A stretch of DNA of 7,164 nt. Source: DATFPQ01 sp035264765. Its GTDB lineage: Bacteria > Actinomycetota > Actinomycetes > Actinomycetales > Angustibacteraceae. The position numbers and the translations under genes were made by a program. Within the stretch, counting starts at the first letter, position 1, and each line of letters begins with the position of its first letter. This document shows positions 1 to 5,261 of this stretch, one piece after another. The notes under the pieces are model-generated. The model saw nothing but the letters and a program-made list of their open reading frames with translations. It was not told the origin of the DNA and ran no database searches. The DNA is taken from positions 1 to 7,164 of the forward strand of contig DATFPQ010000155.1 in the NCBI GenBank assembly GCA_035264765.1, in the 5' to 3' direction.

Positions 1-1
1 C

Positions 2-736
2 GAGCGCGGACGGCTGTCGGTCGCCGAGGCGGCGGATCGGCTGCGGGTGTCCGAGGCGACGGTCCGGCGGGACTTCGGCGCCCTGGCCAAGCAGCGGCTG
101 GTGACGCGCACCCACGGCGGAGTGGTCGCGGCCTCGGTCGCCTATGACCTGCCGGCGCGCTACCGGTCGCGGGGCGACTCGACCGAGCGGATCGCCGCCG
201 CGGCCGCGCAGCGGGTCCACCTCGGCATGGTGGTCGGGTTCAACGGCGGCCGGACGACGTCCGCCGTCGCACGTCGGGTGGCGGCCCGCGACGACCTGGC
301 GTCCTCGGCCGGCCGCCCGGGGATCACCGTCGTGACCAACGCGCTCAACATCGCCACCGAGATGGTGCTGCGACCGCACATCCGCACGGTGACCCTCGGG
401 GGCGTGGTCCGCCCCTACAGCTACGAGCTCACCGGCGACCTGGCCCGGTTGGTCCTCGACCAGCTCTGGCTGGACGTCCTGGTGCTGGGCGTCGAGGGCC
501 TGGACCCGGTGGCGGGGGCCACCTGCCACGACGACAGCGAGGCCGGGGTGGACGCCGCGATGGTCGCTCGGGCGCGCCGCGTGGTCGTCGTGGCCGCCGC
601 CGCGAAGCTGGGGGCCCGGTCGTTCGCGCGGATCTGCGGCACCGAGGACGTCGACGTCCTCGTCACCGATGCGACCGCCGACCCCGTGGTCGTGACCGAC
701 CTCCGGTCCGCCGGCATCGAAGTCGTGCAGGTCTGA
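2..736 (+). CDS. DeoR/GlpR-family transcriptional regulator (5' end cut off by the window)
   Basis: The frame is open from base 2 and ends at TGA 734-736, giving 244 visible residues. DeoR-family proteins usually run about 250-260, so only some 10-15 N-terminal residues are missing. The N-terminus shows the family helix-turn-helix: GRLSVAEAADRL, the recognition helix VSEATVRRDFGAL, then the wing RLVTRTHGGVV. The rest matches the DeoR C-terminal sugar-phosphate sensor fold, with a phosphate-loop-like GGRTT, the strand-turn VVTNALNIATEM, LGGVV, and a LGVEGLDPVAGAT segment. Such proteins normally repress carbohydrate catabolic genes and are released by a phosphorylated sugar; the effector here cannot be read from sequence. 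Two usual acidic positions look changed: the residue before the GG loop is Asn, and the Asp usual before the sensor Lys is Ala (AAAAKLG). The GTG at 47 lies inside the HTH and is not the start. Its regulated genes are probably upstream of the window. Confidence 0.93.
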   Translation, partial: ERGRLSVAEAADRLRVSEATVRRDFGALAKQRLVTRTHGGVVAASVAYDLPARYRSRGDSTERIAAAAAQRVHLGMVVGFNGGRTTSAVARRVAARDDLASSAGRPGITVVTNALNIATEMVLRPHIRTVTLGGVVRPYSYELTGDLARLVLDQLWLDVLVLGVEGLDPVAGATCHDDSEAGVDAAMVARARRVVVVAAAAKLGARSFARICGTEDVDVLVTDATADPVVVTDLRSAGIEVVQV

Positions 737-820
737 CTCCACCCTCGCCACGCGACGGGTGCGGGGTCCGGGTGCGAACATGGCCGAGACAAACCGGCGG
801 GCGGGTACGGAGGAGAGCGC
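737..820 (+). promoter_or_regulatory. Intergenic leader with strong Shine-Dalgarno for the membrane protein
   Basis: This 84-bp gap contains GGAGGAG at 809-815, five bases before GTG 821, and it decides the start of the next gene. Two copies of CGGGTGCG (756-763 and 769-776) sit 13 bp apart just after the regulator's stop. I see no convincing -35/-10 pair and no hairpin with a T tract, so the membrane-protein gene may be read through from upstream or have a non-consensus promoter. Confidence 0.6.
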
Positions 821-2155
821 GTGGTCGATACGACGGTGGGCCGCGACGCCGTCGACGACCCGGCCCGCCGCCCGACCGACACCGCCACGCTGGTCCGCCC
901 GCCCCGCCCACCCCGCGCGCCGCGACGTCCCGGACTCCTGGTCCGGGTCGTGGACCGGGTACTGGCCTGGCCCGCGTGGGTGCAGGTGCTGGTGGCGTAC
1001 GTCGGGTCTCGGGTGGTCGCGGCCGTCCTCATCCAGCTCGCGGCCGTGTTCGCGCAGAACCCGGCGGGCGTCCGCGACCTGCATCCGGACTACCTCGACA
1101 TGGTGACGATCTGGGACGGCGACTGGTACCGGCAGATCGCGGAGGAGGGGTACCCCTCGCGGCTGCCGCACGGCGAGCTCGGCAACGTCGACTACAACGG
1201 CTGGGCCTTCTTCCCGGTCTTCCCGCTGCTGGTGCGCGCCGTCATGGTCACCGGGCTGCCGTTCTCGGCGGCGGCCTCGCTGGTCAACCTGCTGGCGGGC
1301 GCCGGTGCCGCCCTGCTGATCTGGCAGCTGTTCCGGGCCCGGGCGAAGACCCGCCAGCGGGAGCGGCTGGCCGTGCTGGCCGTGGGGCTGTGGTGCGTGC
1401 TGCCCCCCGCACCGGTGCTGCAGGTCGCATACTCCGAGGCGCTCGGGGCGCTGCTGCTCGCCGCGTTCCTGCTGCTGCTCGTGCGCCGGCAGTACCTCTG
1501 GGCGGTCCCCGTGGTGCTCCTGCTCGGGCTCACGCGGGCGATCGCCGCACCGCTCGCCGTCGTCATGGTGTGGCACGCGGTGGCTCGATGGCGGGCCCGC
1601 GGCCGGGACCCGTGGCCGGTGCGCGAGCGCTGGGCGGTGGCCGGGCTGGCCGCCGCCACCGCCTGCTCAGCACTGCTGTGGCCGCTGGTCGTCGGGCTGG
1701 TGACCGGTGTGCCGTCGGCTTTCTTCGAGACTCAGGCGGCGTGGGGGCAGAAGCCGACCGACGGTCCGTTCGTGCCGTGGGTCATCTGGGCGTGGGAGCA
1801 CCTCGGCGTGGTCGGCGTCCTGCTGCTGTTCGGCGTGGTCGCGGCCGGCCTGCATCAGCTCGCGGGCCGGCACACCGGCTGGCTGGCCGGGGAGCTGCGG
1901 GTGTTCGGGGTGGTGTACCCGCTGTACCTGCTGGCCGTCGTCCGGCCGATCACCAGCATGTGGCGGTTCCTGCTGCTCGACCTGCCGATAGCGGCCGTCC
2001 TGGCGAGCGCCGCCGTGGGCGGCAGCCTCGGCCGCACCTTCAGCCCGCACTGGCGCTGGCGCGTTGCCGCCGCCGCCCTCGTCGGCCTGGTCGCGATGGG
2101 GTGGTGGGTCACGGTGATGCTCACCCGCGTGCCCTGGGCCGACTCGCCGCCCTGA
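821..2155 (+). CDS. GT-C/PIG-V-like mannosyltransferase-type integral membrane protein
   Basis: 444 residues, GTG start with GGAGGAG five bases upstream. A Pro/Arg-rich cytosolic N-terminus (about 1-40) precedes a first membrane segment (about 53-76). The first extracytoplasmic loop carries WDGDWYRQIAEEGYP (residues 98-112), whose acidic pair fits the loop-1 catalytic Asp motif of GT-C polyprenyl-phosphate-sugar glycosyltransferases. It is followed by FFPVFPLL (130-137), typical of the PIG-V/GPI-mannosyltransferase II-like family. AYSEAL (203-208), LTRAIAAP (237-244) and SMWRFLLLDLP (379-389) are also family-like. About 9-11 hydrophobic segments are visible, the last near 414-434. By family it would transfer a mannose or similar sugar from a lipid-phosphate donor to an acceptor outside the membrane. 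Bacterial members are poorly characterised, so acceptor and donor are unknown. No glycan-pathway neighbour is in view. Confidence 0.82.
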   Translation: MVDTTVGRDAVDDPARRPTDTATLVRPPRPPRAPRRPGLLVRVVDRVLAWPAWVQVLVAYVGSRVVAAVLIQLAAVFAQNPAGVRDLHPDYLDMVTIWDGDWYRQIAEEGYPSRLPHGELGNVDYNGWAFFPVFPLLVRAVMVTGLPFSAAASLVNLLAGAGAALLIWQLFRARAKTRQRERLAVLAVGLWCVLPPAPVLQVAYSEALGALLLAAFLLLLVRRQYLWAVPVVLLLGLTRAIAAPLAVVMVWHAVARWRARGRDPWPVRERWAVAGLAAATACSALLWPLVVGLVTGVPSAFFETQAAWGQKPTDGPFVPWVIWAWEHLGVVGVLLLFGVVAAGLHQLAGRHTGWLAGELRVFGVVYPLYLLAVVRPITSMWRFLLLDLPIAAVLASAAVGGSLGRTFSPHWRWRVAAAALVGLVAMGWWVTVMLTRVPWADSPP

Positions 2156-2199
2156 GCCGGACGGGCCGGCCGCTCTCGGCAGCGGCGGCGTCGCGGTGC

Positions 2200-2205
2200 G
2201 AGGAT
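2200..2205 (+). promoter_or_regulatory. GAGGAT element before the glycosylase: SD or leaderless -10
   Basis: GAGGAT ends six bases before GTG 2212. GAGGA is a fair Shine-Dalgarno with a 7-nt spacer. The hexamer also fits a degenerate actinobacterial -10 (TANNNT with the first base changed) at the distance that would place the transcript start on the GTG. The same ten bases, GTGCGAGGAT, occur at 3083-3092 at identical spacing from the rhodanese start. No good -35 is visible. Confidence 0.4.
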
Positions 2206-2211
2206 GCGCGG

Positions 2212-3072
2212 GTGCCGGAGCTGCCCGAGGTTGAGGGCCTCGTCGGGTTCCTGCGCACCAACGCCGTGGGGCGCGTGGTGGCGCGGGTCGACGTCGCCGC
2301 CATCAGCGTGCTGAAGACGTTCGACCCGCCGCCGACGTCCCTCGCCGGCCTGACCGTCACTGCGGTGGAGCGGCACGGAAAGTGGATCGACCTGGACGTC
2401 GACGGCGTGCACCTGGTGATGCACCTGTCGAAGGCCGGCTGGCTGCGCTGGTCGCCGGCACTGTCGCCGACACCCGTCCGTCCCGGCAAGGGGCCGATCG
2501 CGCTGCGGGTGGTGCTCGACGACGGGTCCGGGTTCGACCTGACCGAGGCGGGCACCCGCAAGCGCGCGGCCGTCTACGTGGTGCGCGACCCTCAGCAGGT
2601 CCCGCAGATCGCCTCGCTCGGACCCGACCCGCTCGCGCCCGGGTTCGACCGCGAGGCCTTCGGCGCCCTGCTGGCCGGGCGGCGCATGCAGGTCAAGGGC
2701 CTCCTGCGCGACCAGTCGGTGCTGGCCGGGGTCGGCAACGCGTACTCCGACGAGGTGCTGCACGCAGCCCGGCTGTCCCCGTTCGCCATCGCCGGCTCGT
2801 TGACCACCGAGCAGGTCGACGTCCTGTACGAGGCGATGGAGCGGGTGCTGAGTGAGGCGGTCGCGGCTGCCGCGGGCCGGCCCGCCGCCGAGCTCAAGGA
2901 CGCCAAGCGGGCCGGCATGCGGGTGCACGGACGCACCGGAGAGCTCTGCCCGGTGTGCGGCGACGTGGTCCGCGAGGTCAGCTTCGCCGACTCCTCGCTG
3001 CAGTACTGCCCGACCTGCCAGACCGGCGGCAAGCCGCTCGCCGACCGCCGGATGTCCCGCCTGCTGAAGTAG
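2212..3072 (+). CDS. Fpg/Nei-family DNA glycosylase (base excision repair)
   Basis: 286 residues, GTG start; the choice of start is forced because catalytic Pro must follow the initiator Met. It should excise oxidised bases and nick the abasic site by beta/delta elimination. Visible are the N-terminal PELPEVEG (Pro2 nucleophile, Glu3), HGKWIDL with Lys57 matching the conserved catalytic-domain Lys, the helix-two-turn-helix region DQSVLAGVGNAYSDEVL (167-183, Asn176) and a C-terminal zinc finger, Cys246-x2-Cys249-x16-Cys266-x2-Cys269. Length is normal for the family (about 270-290). It departs from classical MutM: the HLGMSG motif is HLSKAG (71-76), the void-filling RRFG region is TRKRAA (115-120), and the zinc-finger Arg five before the third Cys is Ser261. 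This suggests a distinct actinobacterial subfamily with altered lesion preference, so I do not name it mutM or nei. Stop TAG; the rhodanese follows after 26 bp. Confidence 0.93.
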   Translation: MPELPEVEGLVGFLRTNAVGRVVARVDVAAISVLKTFDPPPTSLAGLTVTAVERHGKWIDLDVDGVHLVMHLSKAGWLRWSPALSPTPVRPGKGPIALRVVLDDGSGFDLTEAGTRKRAAVYVVRDPQQVPQIASLGPDPLAPGFDREAFGALLAGRRMQVKGLLRDQSVLAGVGNAYSDEVLHAARLSPFAIAGSLTTEQVDVLYEAMERVLSEAVAAAAGRPAAELKDAKRAGMRVHGRTGELCPVCGDVVREVSFADSSLQYCPTCQTGGKPLADRRMSRLLK

Positions 3073-3086
3073 CACGCTGTGCGTGC

Positions 3087-3092
3087 GAGGAT
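3087..3092 (+). promoter_or_regulatory. GAGGAT element before the rhodanese: SD or leaderless -10
   Basis: GAGGAT ends six bases before ATG 3099, the same arrangement as in front of the glycosylase. Read as a promoter it has a weak -35 match, CTGAAG at 3064-3069, with a 17-bp spacer, overlapping the last codons of the glycosylase. Read as a ribosome binding site, GAGGA has a 7-nt spacer. Confidence 0.4.
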
Positions 3093-3098
3093 CGGGAC

Positions 3099-3422
3099 AT
3101 GCAGAACGTGCCTGAGATCTCGGTCCAGGAACTGCCGGCCGACGCCGTGATCCTCGACGTCCGGGAGGACGACGAGTGGTCGGCCGGGCACGTCGAGGGC
3201 GCCACGCACGTGCCGCTCGGTGAGGTGCCACAGCGGCTCGGGGAGCTCCCCGACGCGGATCCGCTCTACGTCATCTGCCGCAGCGGCAACCGCTCCGGCC
3301 GCGCGGTGGCCTGGCTCGGTCAGCAGGGCGTCGAGACGGTCAACGTGGCCGGCGGGATGCGCGCGTGGGCCGCTGCCGGTCGGCCGATGGTTTCGGACGC
3401 CGGGGACCCCGCCGTTCTCTGA
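3099..3422 (+). CDS. Single-domain rhodanese-like sulfurtransferase
   Basis: 107 residues, ATG start, TGA stop; the size of GlpE/PspE-type single rhodanese domains. EISVQEL opens the fold, followed by VILDVREDDEWSAGHVEGATHVPLGEVP (typical D-V-R-E and G-H-I/V-x-G-A motifs, about residues 18-43). The active-site loop CRSGNR is at 60-65 with Cys60 as the persulfide-carrying nucleophile; VNVAGGMRAW (81-90) closes the fold. No signal peptide or membrane segment is present, so it is cytosolic. By family it shuttles sulfane sulfur from thiosulfate or a persulfide to cyanide, thiols or a protein acceptor; the physiological substrate is unknown. The start is supported by GAGGA 7 nt upstream. An upstream frame runs back to 2955 without a stop but overlaps the glycosylase zinc finger and has no rhodanese features. 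Co-transcription with the glycosylase is possible but no functional link is evident. Confidence 0.93.
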   Translation: MQNVPEISVQELPADAVILDVREDDEWSAGHVEGATHVPLGEVPQRLGELPDADPLYVICRSGNRSGRAVAWLGQQGVETVNVAGGMRAWAAAGRPMVSDAGDPAVL

Positions 3423-3468
3423 CCCGCCGTCCGCTTCGCTCTACCCCGTCGCACACCGCCCCCGCCGC

Positions 3469-3536
3469 CCTCCCCGCTGCTCCGCGGCCTCCCCGCTGCT
3501 CCGCCGTGCGCCGCCCCTGCTGCCTCCCCGCTCCGC
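3469..3536. repeat. C-rich short repeat, three copies
   Basis: CCTCCCCGCTGCTCCGC occurs exactly at 3469-3485 and 3488-3504, 19 bp apart. A third copy at 3523-3536 lacks one GCT triplet (CCTCCCCGCTCCGC). This is a small degenerate tandem array in non-coding DNA. It could be slippage-derived filler, or part of a strand-asymmetric leader or terminator region; nothing in it is recognisable as a protein-binding site. Confidence 0.65.
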
Positions 3537-3556
3537 CGCGCCGTACTCACGTGCGT

Positions 3557-3613
3557 CGCCATTGCTCCTGAGCAACGCCACGAACTGGCTGCGGCGCCCC
3601 CGAATCTGGCGTT
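3557..3613. repeat. Palindrome flanked by direct repeats, with an overlapping second inverted repeat
   Basis: TTGCTC (3562-3567) and GAGCAA (3570-3575) form a perfect 6-bp inverted repeat with a 2-bp centre. Each side is flanked directly by CGCCA (3557-3561 and 3576-3580). In addition AACGCCA (3574-3580) is the exact inverse of TGGCGTT (3607-3613), 26 bp away, so two alternative foldings share bases 3574-3575. The 2-base centre is too tight for a good RNA hairpin (the inner C-G pair would open to a 4-nt loop), so an operator or a small dispersed repeat element is as likely as a terminator. Function is unassigned. Confidence 0.6.
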
Positions 3614-3748
3614 CCCGAGGAGTAGCGGCGTGCGCGGGGAGCACGGCGGCGGCGGCCACGGCCGGTCGCCAGCGGGCGGGCGGTGGGTTGCGGCGACACG
3701 ACGCGAGCGTTGTCTGCCGACGTATCGGGCAGGGCCTAGATTCTCGGA

Positions 3749-3754
3749 TACGGT
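3749..3754 (+). promoter_or_regulatory. Putative -10 (TACGGT) for a leaderless ATPase mRNA
   Basis: TACGGT fits the actinobacterial TANNNT -10 and ends six bases before ATG 3761, which would put the transcript start on the A of the start codon. There is no Shine-Dalgarno-like sequence just before this ATG, which supports leaderless initiation. An alternative -10, TAGATT, lies at 3737-3742. The only -35-like word, TTGTCT (3710-3715), is 21 bp from that alternative, which is too far. Confidence 0.4.
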
Positions 3755-3760
3755 CCGATC

Positions 3761-4993
3761 ATGGACCCGATCCGCAACCCGTACGCGCCCGGCGCGGGGC
3801 AGCGCCCACCGGAGCTGGCCGGGCGCGACAGCGAGCTGGACGCCTTCGACGTCGTCCTGCAGCGCGTCTCGCGGGGACGCCCGGAGCGCTCGCTCGTCCT
3901 GACCGGACTGCGCGGCGTGGGCAAGACCGTGCTGCTGGGCGCCCTGCGCTCGGCCGCGGTCCGGCAGGGGTGGGGCACCGGCAAGCTCGAGGCCCGGCCG
4001 GACACCTCCCTGCGCCGCCAGCTCGCCGCGGCGCTGCACCTGGCGATCCGCGAGCTCGGGGTGGGCGGCTCGCCCGCGCGCGAGGCCGACCGCGACCACG
4101 TCCTGGGCGTCCTGAAGGCGTTCGCGCAGCGGGACGCCGGAGCCGGCAGCAAGCTGCGCGACCGGTGGCAGCCGGGCATCGACGTGCCCGCCGTCTCCGG
4201 ACGGGCCGACTCCGGGGACATCGAGATCGACCTGGTCGAGCTGCTGAACGACGTCGCCGGACTCGCGGGCGACACCGGCCGCGGGGTCGCCGTCTTCGTC
4301 GACGAGATGCAGGACGTCGGCCCCGAGGACGTCTCCGCCCTGTGCGCCGCCTGCCACGAGCTGTCCCAGGAGCGGCTGCCGCTGATCGTGGTCGGCGCCG
4401 GGCTGCCACACCTGCCCGCCGTCCTCTCGGCCAGCAAGTCCTACAGCGAGCGGCTGTTCCGTTACGCGCGCATCGACCGGTTGGACCGCGCCGCCGCCGA
4501 CCTGGCCCTGCGCTCGCCGGCCCGGGAGGAGGACGCCGACTGGGACGACGACGCGCTGGAGGCCATGTACCAGGCCACCGCCGGCTATCCGTACTTCGTG
4601 CAGGCGTACGGCAAGGTCGCGTGGGACGTCGCACCACGTTCGCCGATCGGGGTGGACGACGTCCGGGTGGCCGCACCGGAGGCCGAGCGTGAGCTCGCCG
4701 TCGGCTTCTTCGGGTCGCGGTACGAGCGGGCGACGCCCGGCGAGCGTGAGTACCTGAGGGCGATGGCGGACGTCGAGCACGACCTGGCGCTGGAGGCCGC
4801 CGCGCCGGCCGCGTCGACGAACGGTGCCGGCATTCCCACGTCCGCGGTGGCCGACCACCTAGGACGCAAGCCCCAGTCGCTGTCCCCCGCCCGGGACGCG
4901 CTGCTGAAGAAGGGGCTGGTCTTCTCCGCCGAGCGCGGCCGGATCGCGTTCACCGTGCCGCACTTCGGCCGGTACCTCCGAGCGCACGGCTGA
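3761..4993 (+). CDS. P-loop ATPase with C-terminal winged-helix-like region (AAA_16/Orc-like)
   Basis: 410 residues, ATG start, TGA stop. Residues 5-27 (NPYAPGAGQRPPELAGRDSE) form the usual opening of a common actinobacterial ATP-binding family, where the R in GRDSEL contacts nucleotide in Orc/Cdc6-like ATPases. Walker A is GLRGVGKT (49-56, Lys55), Walker B is VAVFVDE (176-182, Asp181/Glu182), and a sensor-1-like strand is PLIVVGAGLPHLP (207-219). YPYFVQAYGKVAWD (276-289) is a lid-domain motif. Residues about 320-410 look winged-helix: a YERATPGEREYLRAM helix, a second helix around SAVADHLGRKPQSLSPARDAL, then wing LVFSAERGRIAFTVPHFGRYL. All ATPase residues are present, so it should be active. 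The fold suggests an ATP-dependent DNA-binding or scaffold protein (STAND/Orc-like), but no function is established for this group as far as I know. It stands alone, without a nuclease, toxin or protease partner in view. Confidence 0.88.
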   Translation: MDPIRNPYAPGAGQRPPELAGRDSELDAFDVVLQRVSRGRPERSLVLTGLRGVGKTVLLGALRSAAVRQGWGTGKLEARPDTSLRRQLAAALHLAIRELGVGGSPAREADRDHVLGVLKAFAQRDAGAGSKLRDRWQPGIDVPAVSGRADSGDIEIDLVELLNDVAGLAGDTGRGVAVFVDEMQDVGPEDVSALCAACHELSQERLPLIVVGAGLPHLPAVLSASKSYSERLFRYARIDRLDRAAADLALRSPAREEDADWDDDALEAMYQATAGYPYFVQAYGKVAWDVAPRSPIGVDDVRVAAPEAERELAVGFFGSRYERATPGEREYLRAMADVEHDLALEAAAPAASTNGAGIPTSAVADHLGRKPQSLSPARDALLKKGLVFSAERGRIAFTVPHFGRYLRAHG

Positions 4994-4998
4994 TCGCG

Positions 4999-5039
4999 CT
5001 GTCTCGAACTGTCTAGCGCCGAGGCCAGACATGGCCAGA
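4999..5039. repeat. Two 10-bp-phased direct repeat pairs after the ATPase gene
   Basis: CTGTCT occurs at 4999-5004 and 5009-5014, and GGCCAGA at 5023-5029 and 5033-5039; both pairs have a 10-bp period, one helical turn. GCGCT (4996-5000) and AGCGC (5015-5019) also form a weak 5-bp stem with a 14-nt loop. This could be a poor terminator or a cooperative protein-binding site. The rest of the gap to about 5110 shows nothing further that I can name. Confidence 0.45.
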
Positions 5040-5174
5040 GTTCCCGATCGCCTTCCGCGAAGCCCGCCATACAGGCCGCTCAGCTGCGCCGTCCGGCCCG
5101 TGACGAACCATGCTCTTGACCACCCCTTTGATTACGCTTTGCAGTCGCGGATGCACAGAGCGGGTTTAAGGCGC

Positions 5175-5180
5175 TAGCCT
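5175..5180 (+). promoter_or_regulatory. Putative -10 (TAGCCT) for the RsbW-like gene
   Basis: TAGCCT matches TANNNT and lies about 80 bases before the start codon, so the transcript would begin near 5187 and carry the hairpin at 5192-5219. The -35 region (TGCACA at 5152-5157, 17-bp spacer) is poor. Farther upstream TTGACC (5116-5121) and TTGATT (5128-5133) look like -35 words but lack a good -10 at the right distance. I do not see the GGTTT/GGGTA pattern of stress-sigma promoters at correct spacing. Confidence 0.3.
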
Positions 5181-5191
5181 GGAGCACCTGT

Positions 5192-5219
5192 AGCGGAACG
5201 TCACACCATGTGACCCGCT
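5192..5219 (+). other. Stem-loop in the leader of the RsbW-like gene
   Basis: GTCACA (5200-5205) and TGTGAC (5209-5214) pair perfectly around the 3-nt loop CCA. The stem continues with AGCGG (5192-5196) against CCGCT (5215-5219), leaving a 3-nt bulge AAC on the 5' side: 11 base pairs in all. It is about 30 nt ahead of the Shine-Dalgarno and has no T tract, so it reads as a 5'-UTR structure or a dyad operator and not as a terminator. Confidence 0.55.
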
Positions 5220-5248
5220 GCTGAAGATCACTCGGGGGCGAGCACTGC

Positions 5249-5256
5249 GAGGAGGT
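5249..5256 (+). promoter_or_regulatory. Shine-Dalgarno of the RsbW-like gene
   Basis: GAGGAGGT, nearly the full anti-16S match, five bases before GTG 5262. It fixes the start of the RsbW-like protein and predicts strong translation. Confidence 0.75.
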
Positions 5257-5261
5257 GGGTC

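Larger units (their letters stand above)
3423..3760. other. 338-bp non-coding stretch between rhodanese and ATPase genes
   Basis: No believable gene is seen on either strand. The left part (about 3423-3540) is extremely C-rich on the + strand and holds a triplicated motif. The middle (about 3541-3620) is less C-rich and contains a compact palindrome with flanking direct repeats and a second inverted repeat. The right part (about 3630-3700) is G-rich low-complexity sequence, then a small AT-richer zone leads into the ATPase start. No hairpin followed by a T run is present, so the rhodanese transcript end is not identified. Confidence 0.6.

Noticed and set aside
772..2211. Long open + strand frame running into the glycosylase from upstream
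   Set aside because: It overlaps the membrane-protein gene in another frame and encodes Arg/Gly/Ala/Pro-rich sequence with no family features; the glycosylase must start at GTG 2212 so that Pro is residue 2.
1855..3231. 458-codon minus-strand open frame over the glycosylase
   Set aside because: His/Arg/Gln-rich antisense shadow with no recognisable domain.
3557..3580. CGCCA pair as a target-site duplication around an insertion
   Set aside because: Only 14 bp lie between the copies, too short for any insertion sequence, and no transposase remnant is visible.
3441..3659. Small minus-strand frame (72 codons) in the non-coding stretch
   Set aside because: Low-complexity Arg/Gly-rich product arising from the C-rich repeats; no ribosome binding site or promoter seen. 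Kept only as a note in the palindrome finding.
3220..4692. 490-codon + strand frame across the rhodanese end, the gap and the ATPase
   Set aside because: Arg/Ala/Pro-rich out-of-frame translation of two well-supported genes.
3320..4858. 512-codon open frame on the minus strand opposite the ATPase
   Set aside because: Typical antisense shadow in high-GC DNA; no domain motifs, while the + strand frame has intact Walker A and B motifs.
5163..5188. Stress-sigma (GGTTT-N15/16-GGGTA) promoter before the RsbW-like gene
   Set aside because: GGTTT is present at 5163-5167, but the expected GGGTA is absent at the right distance.
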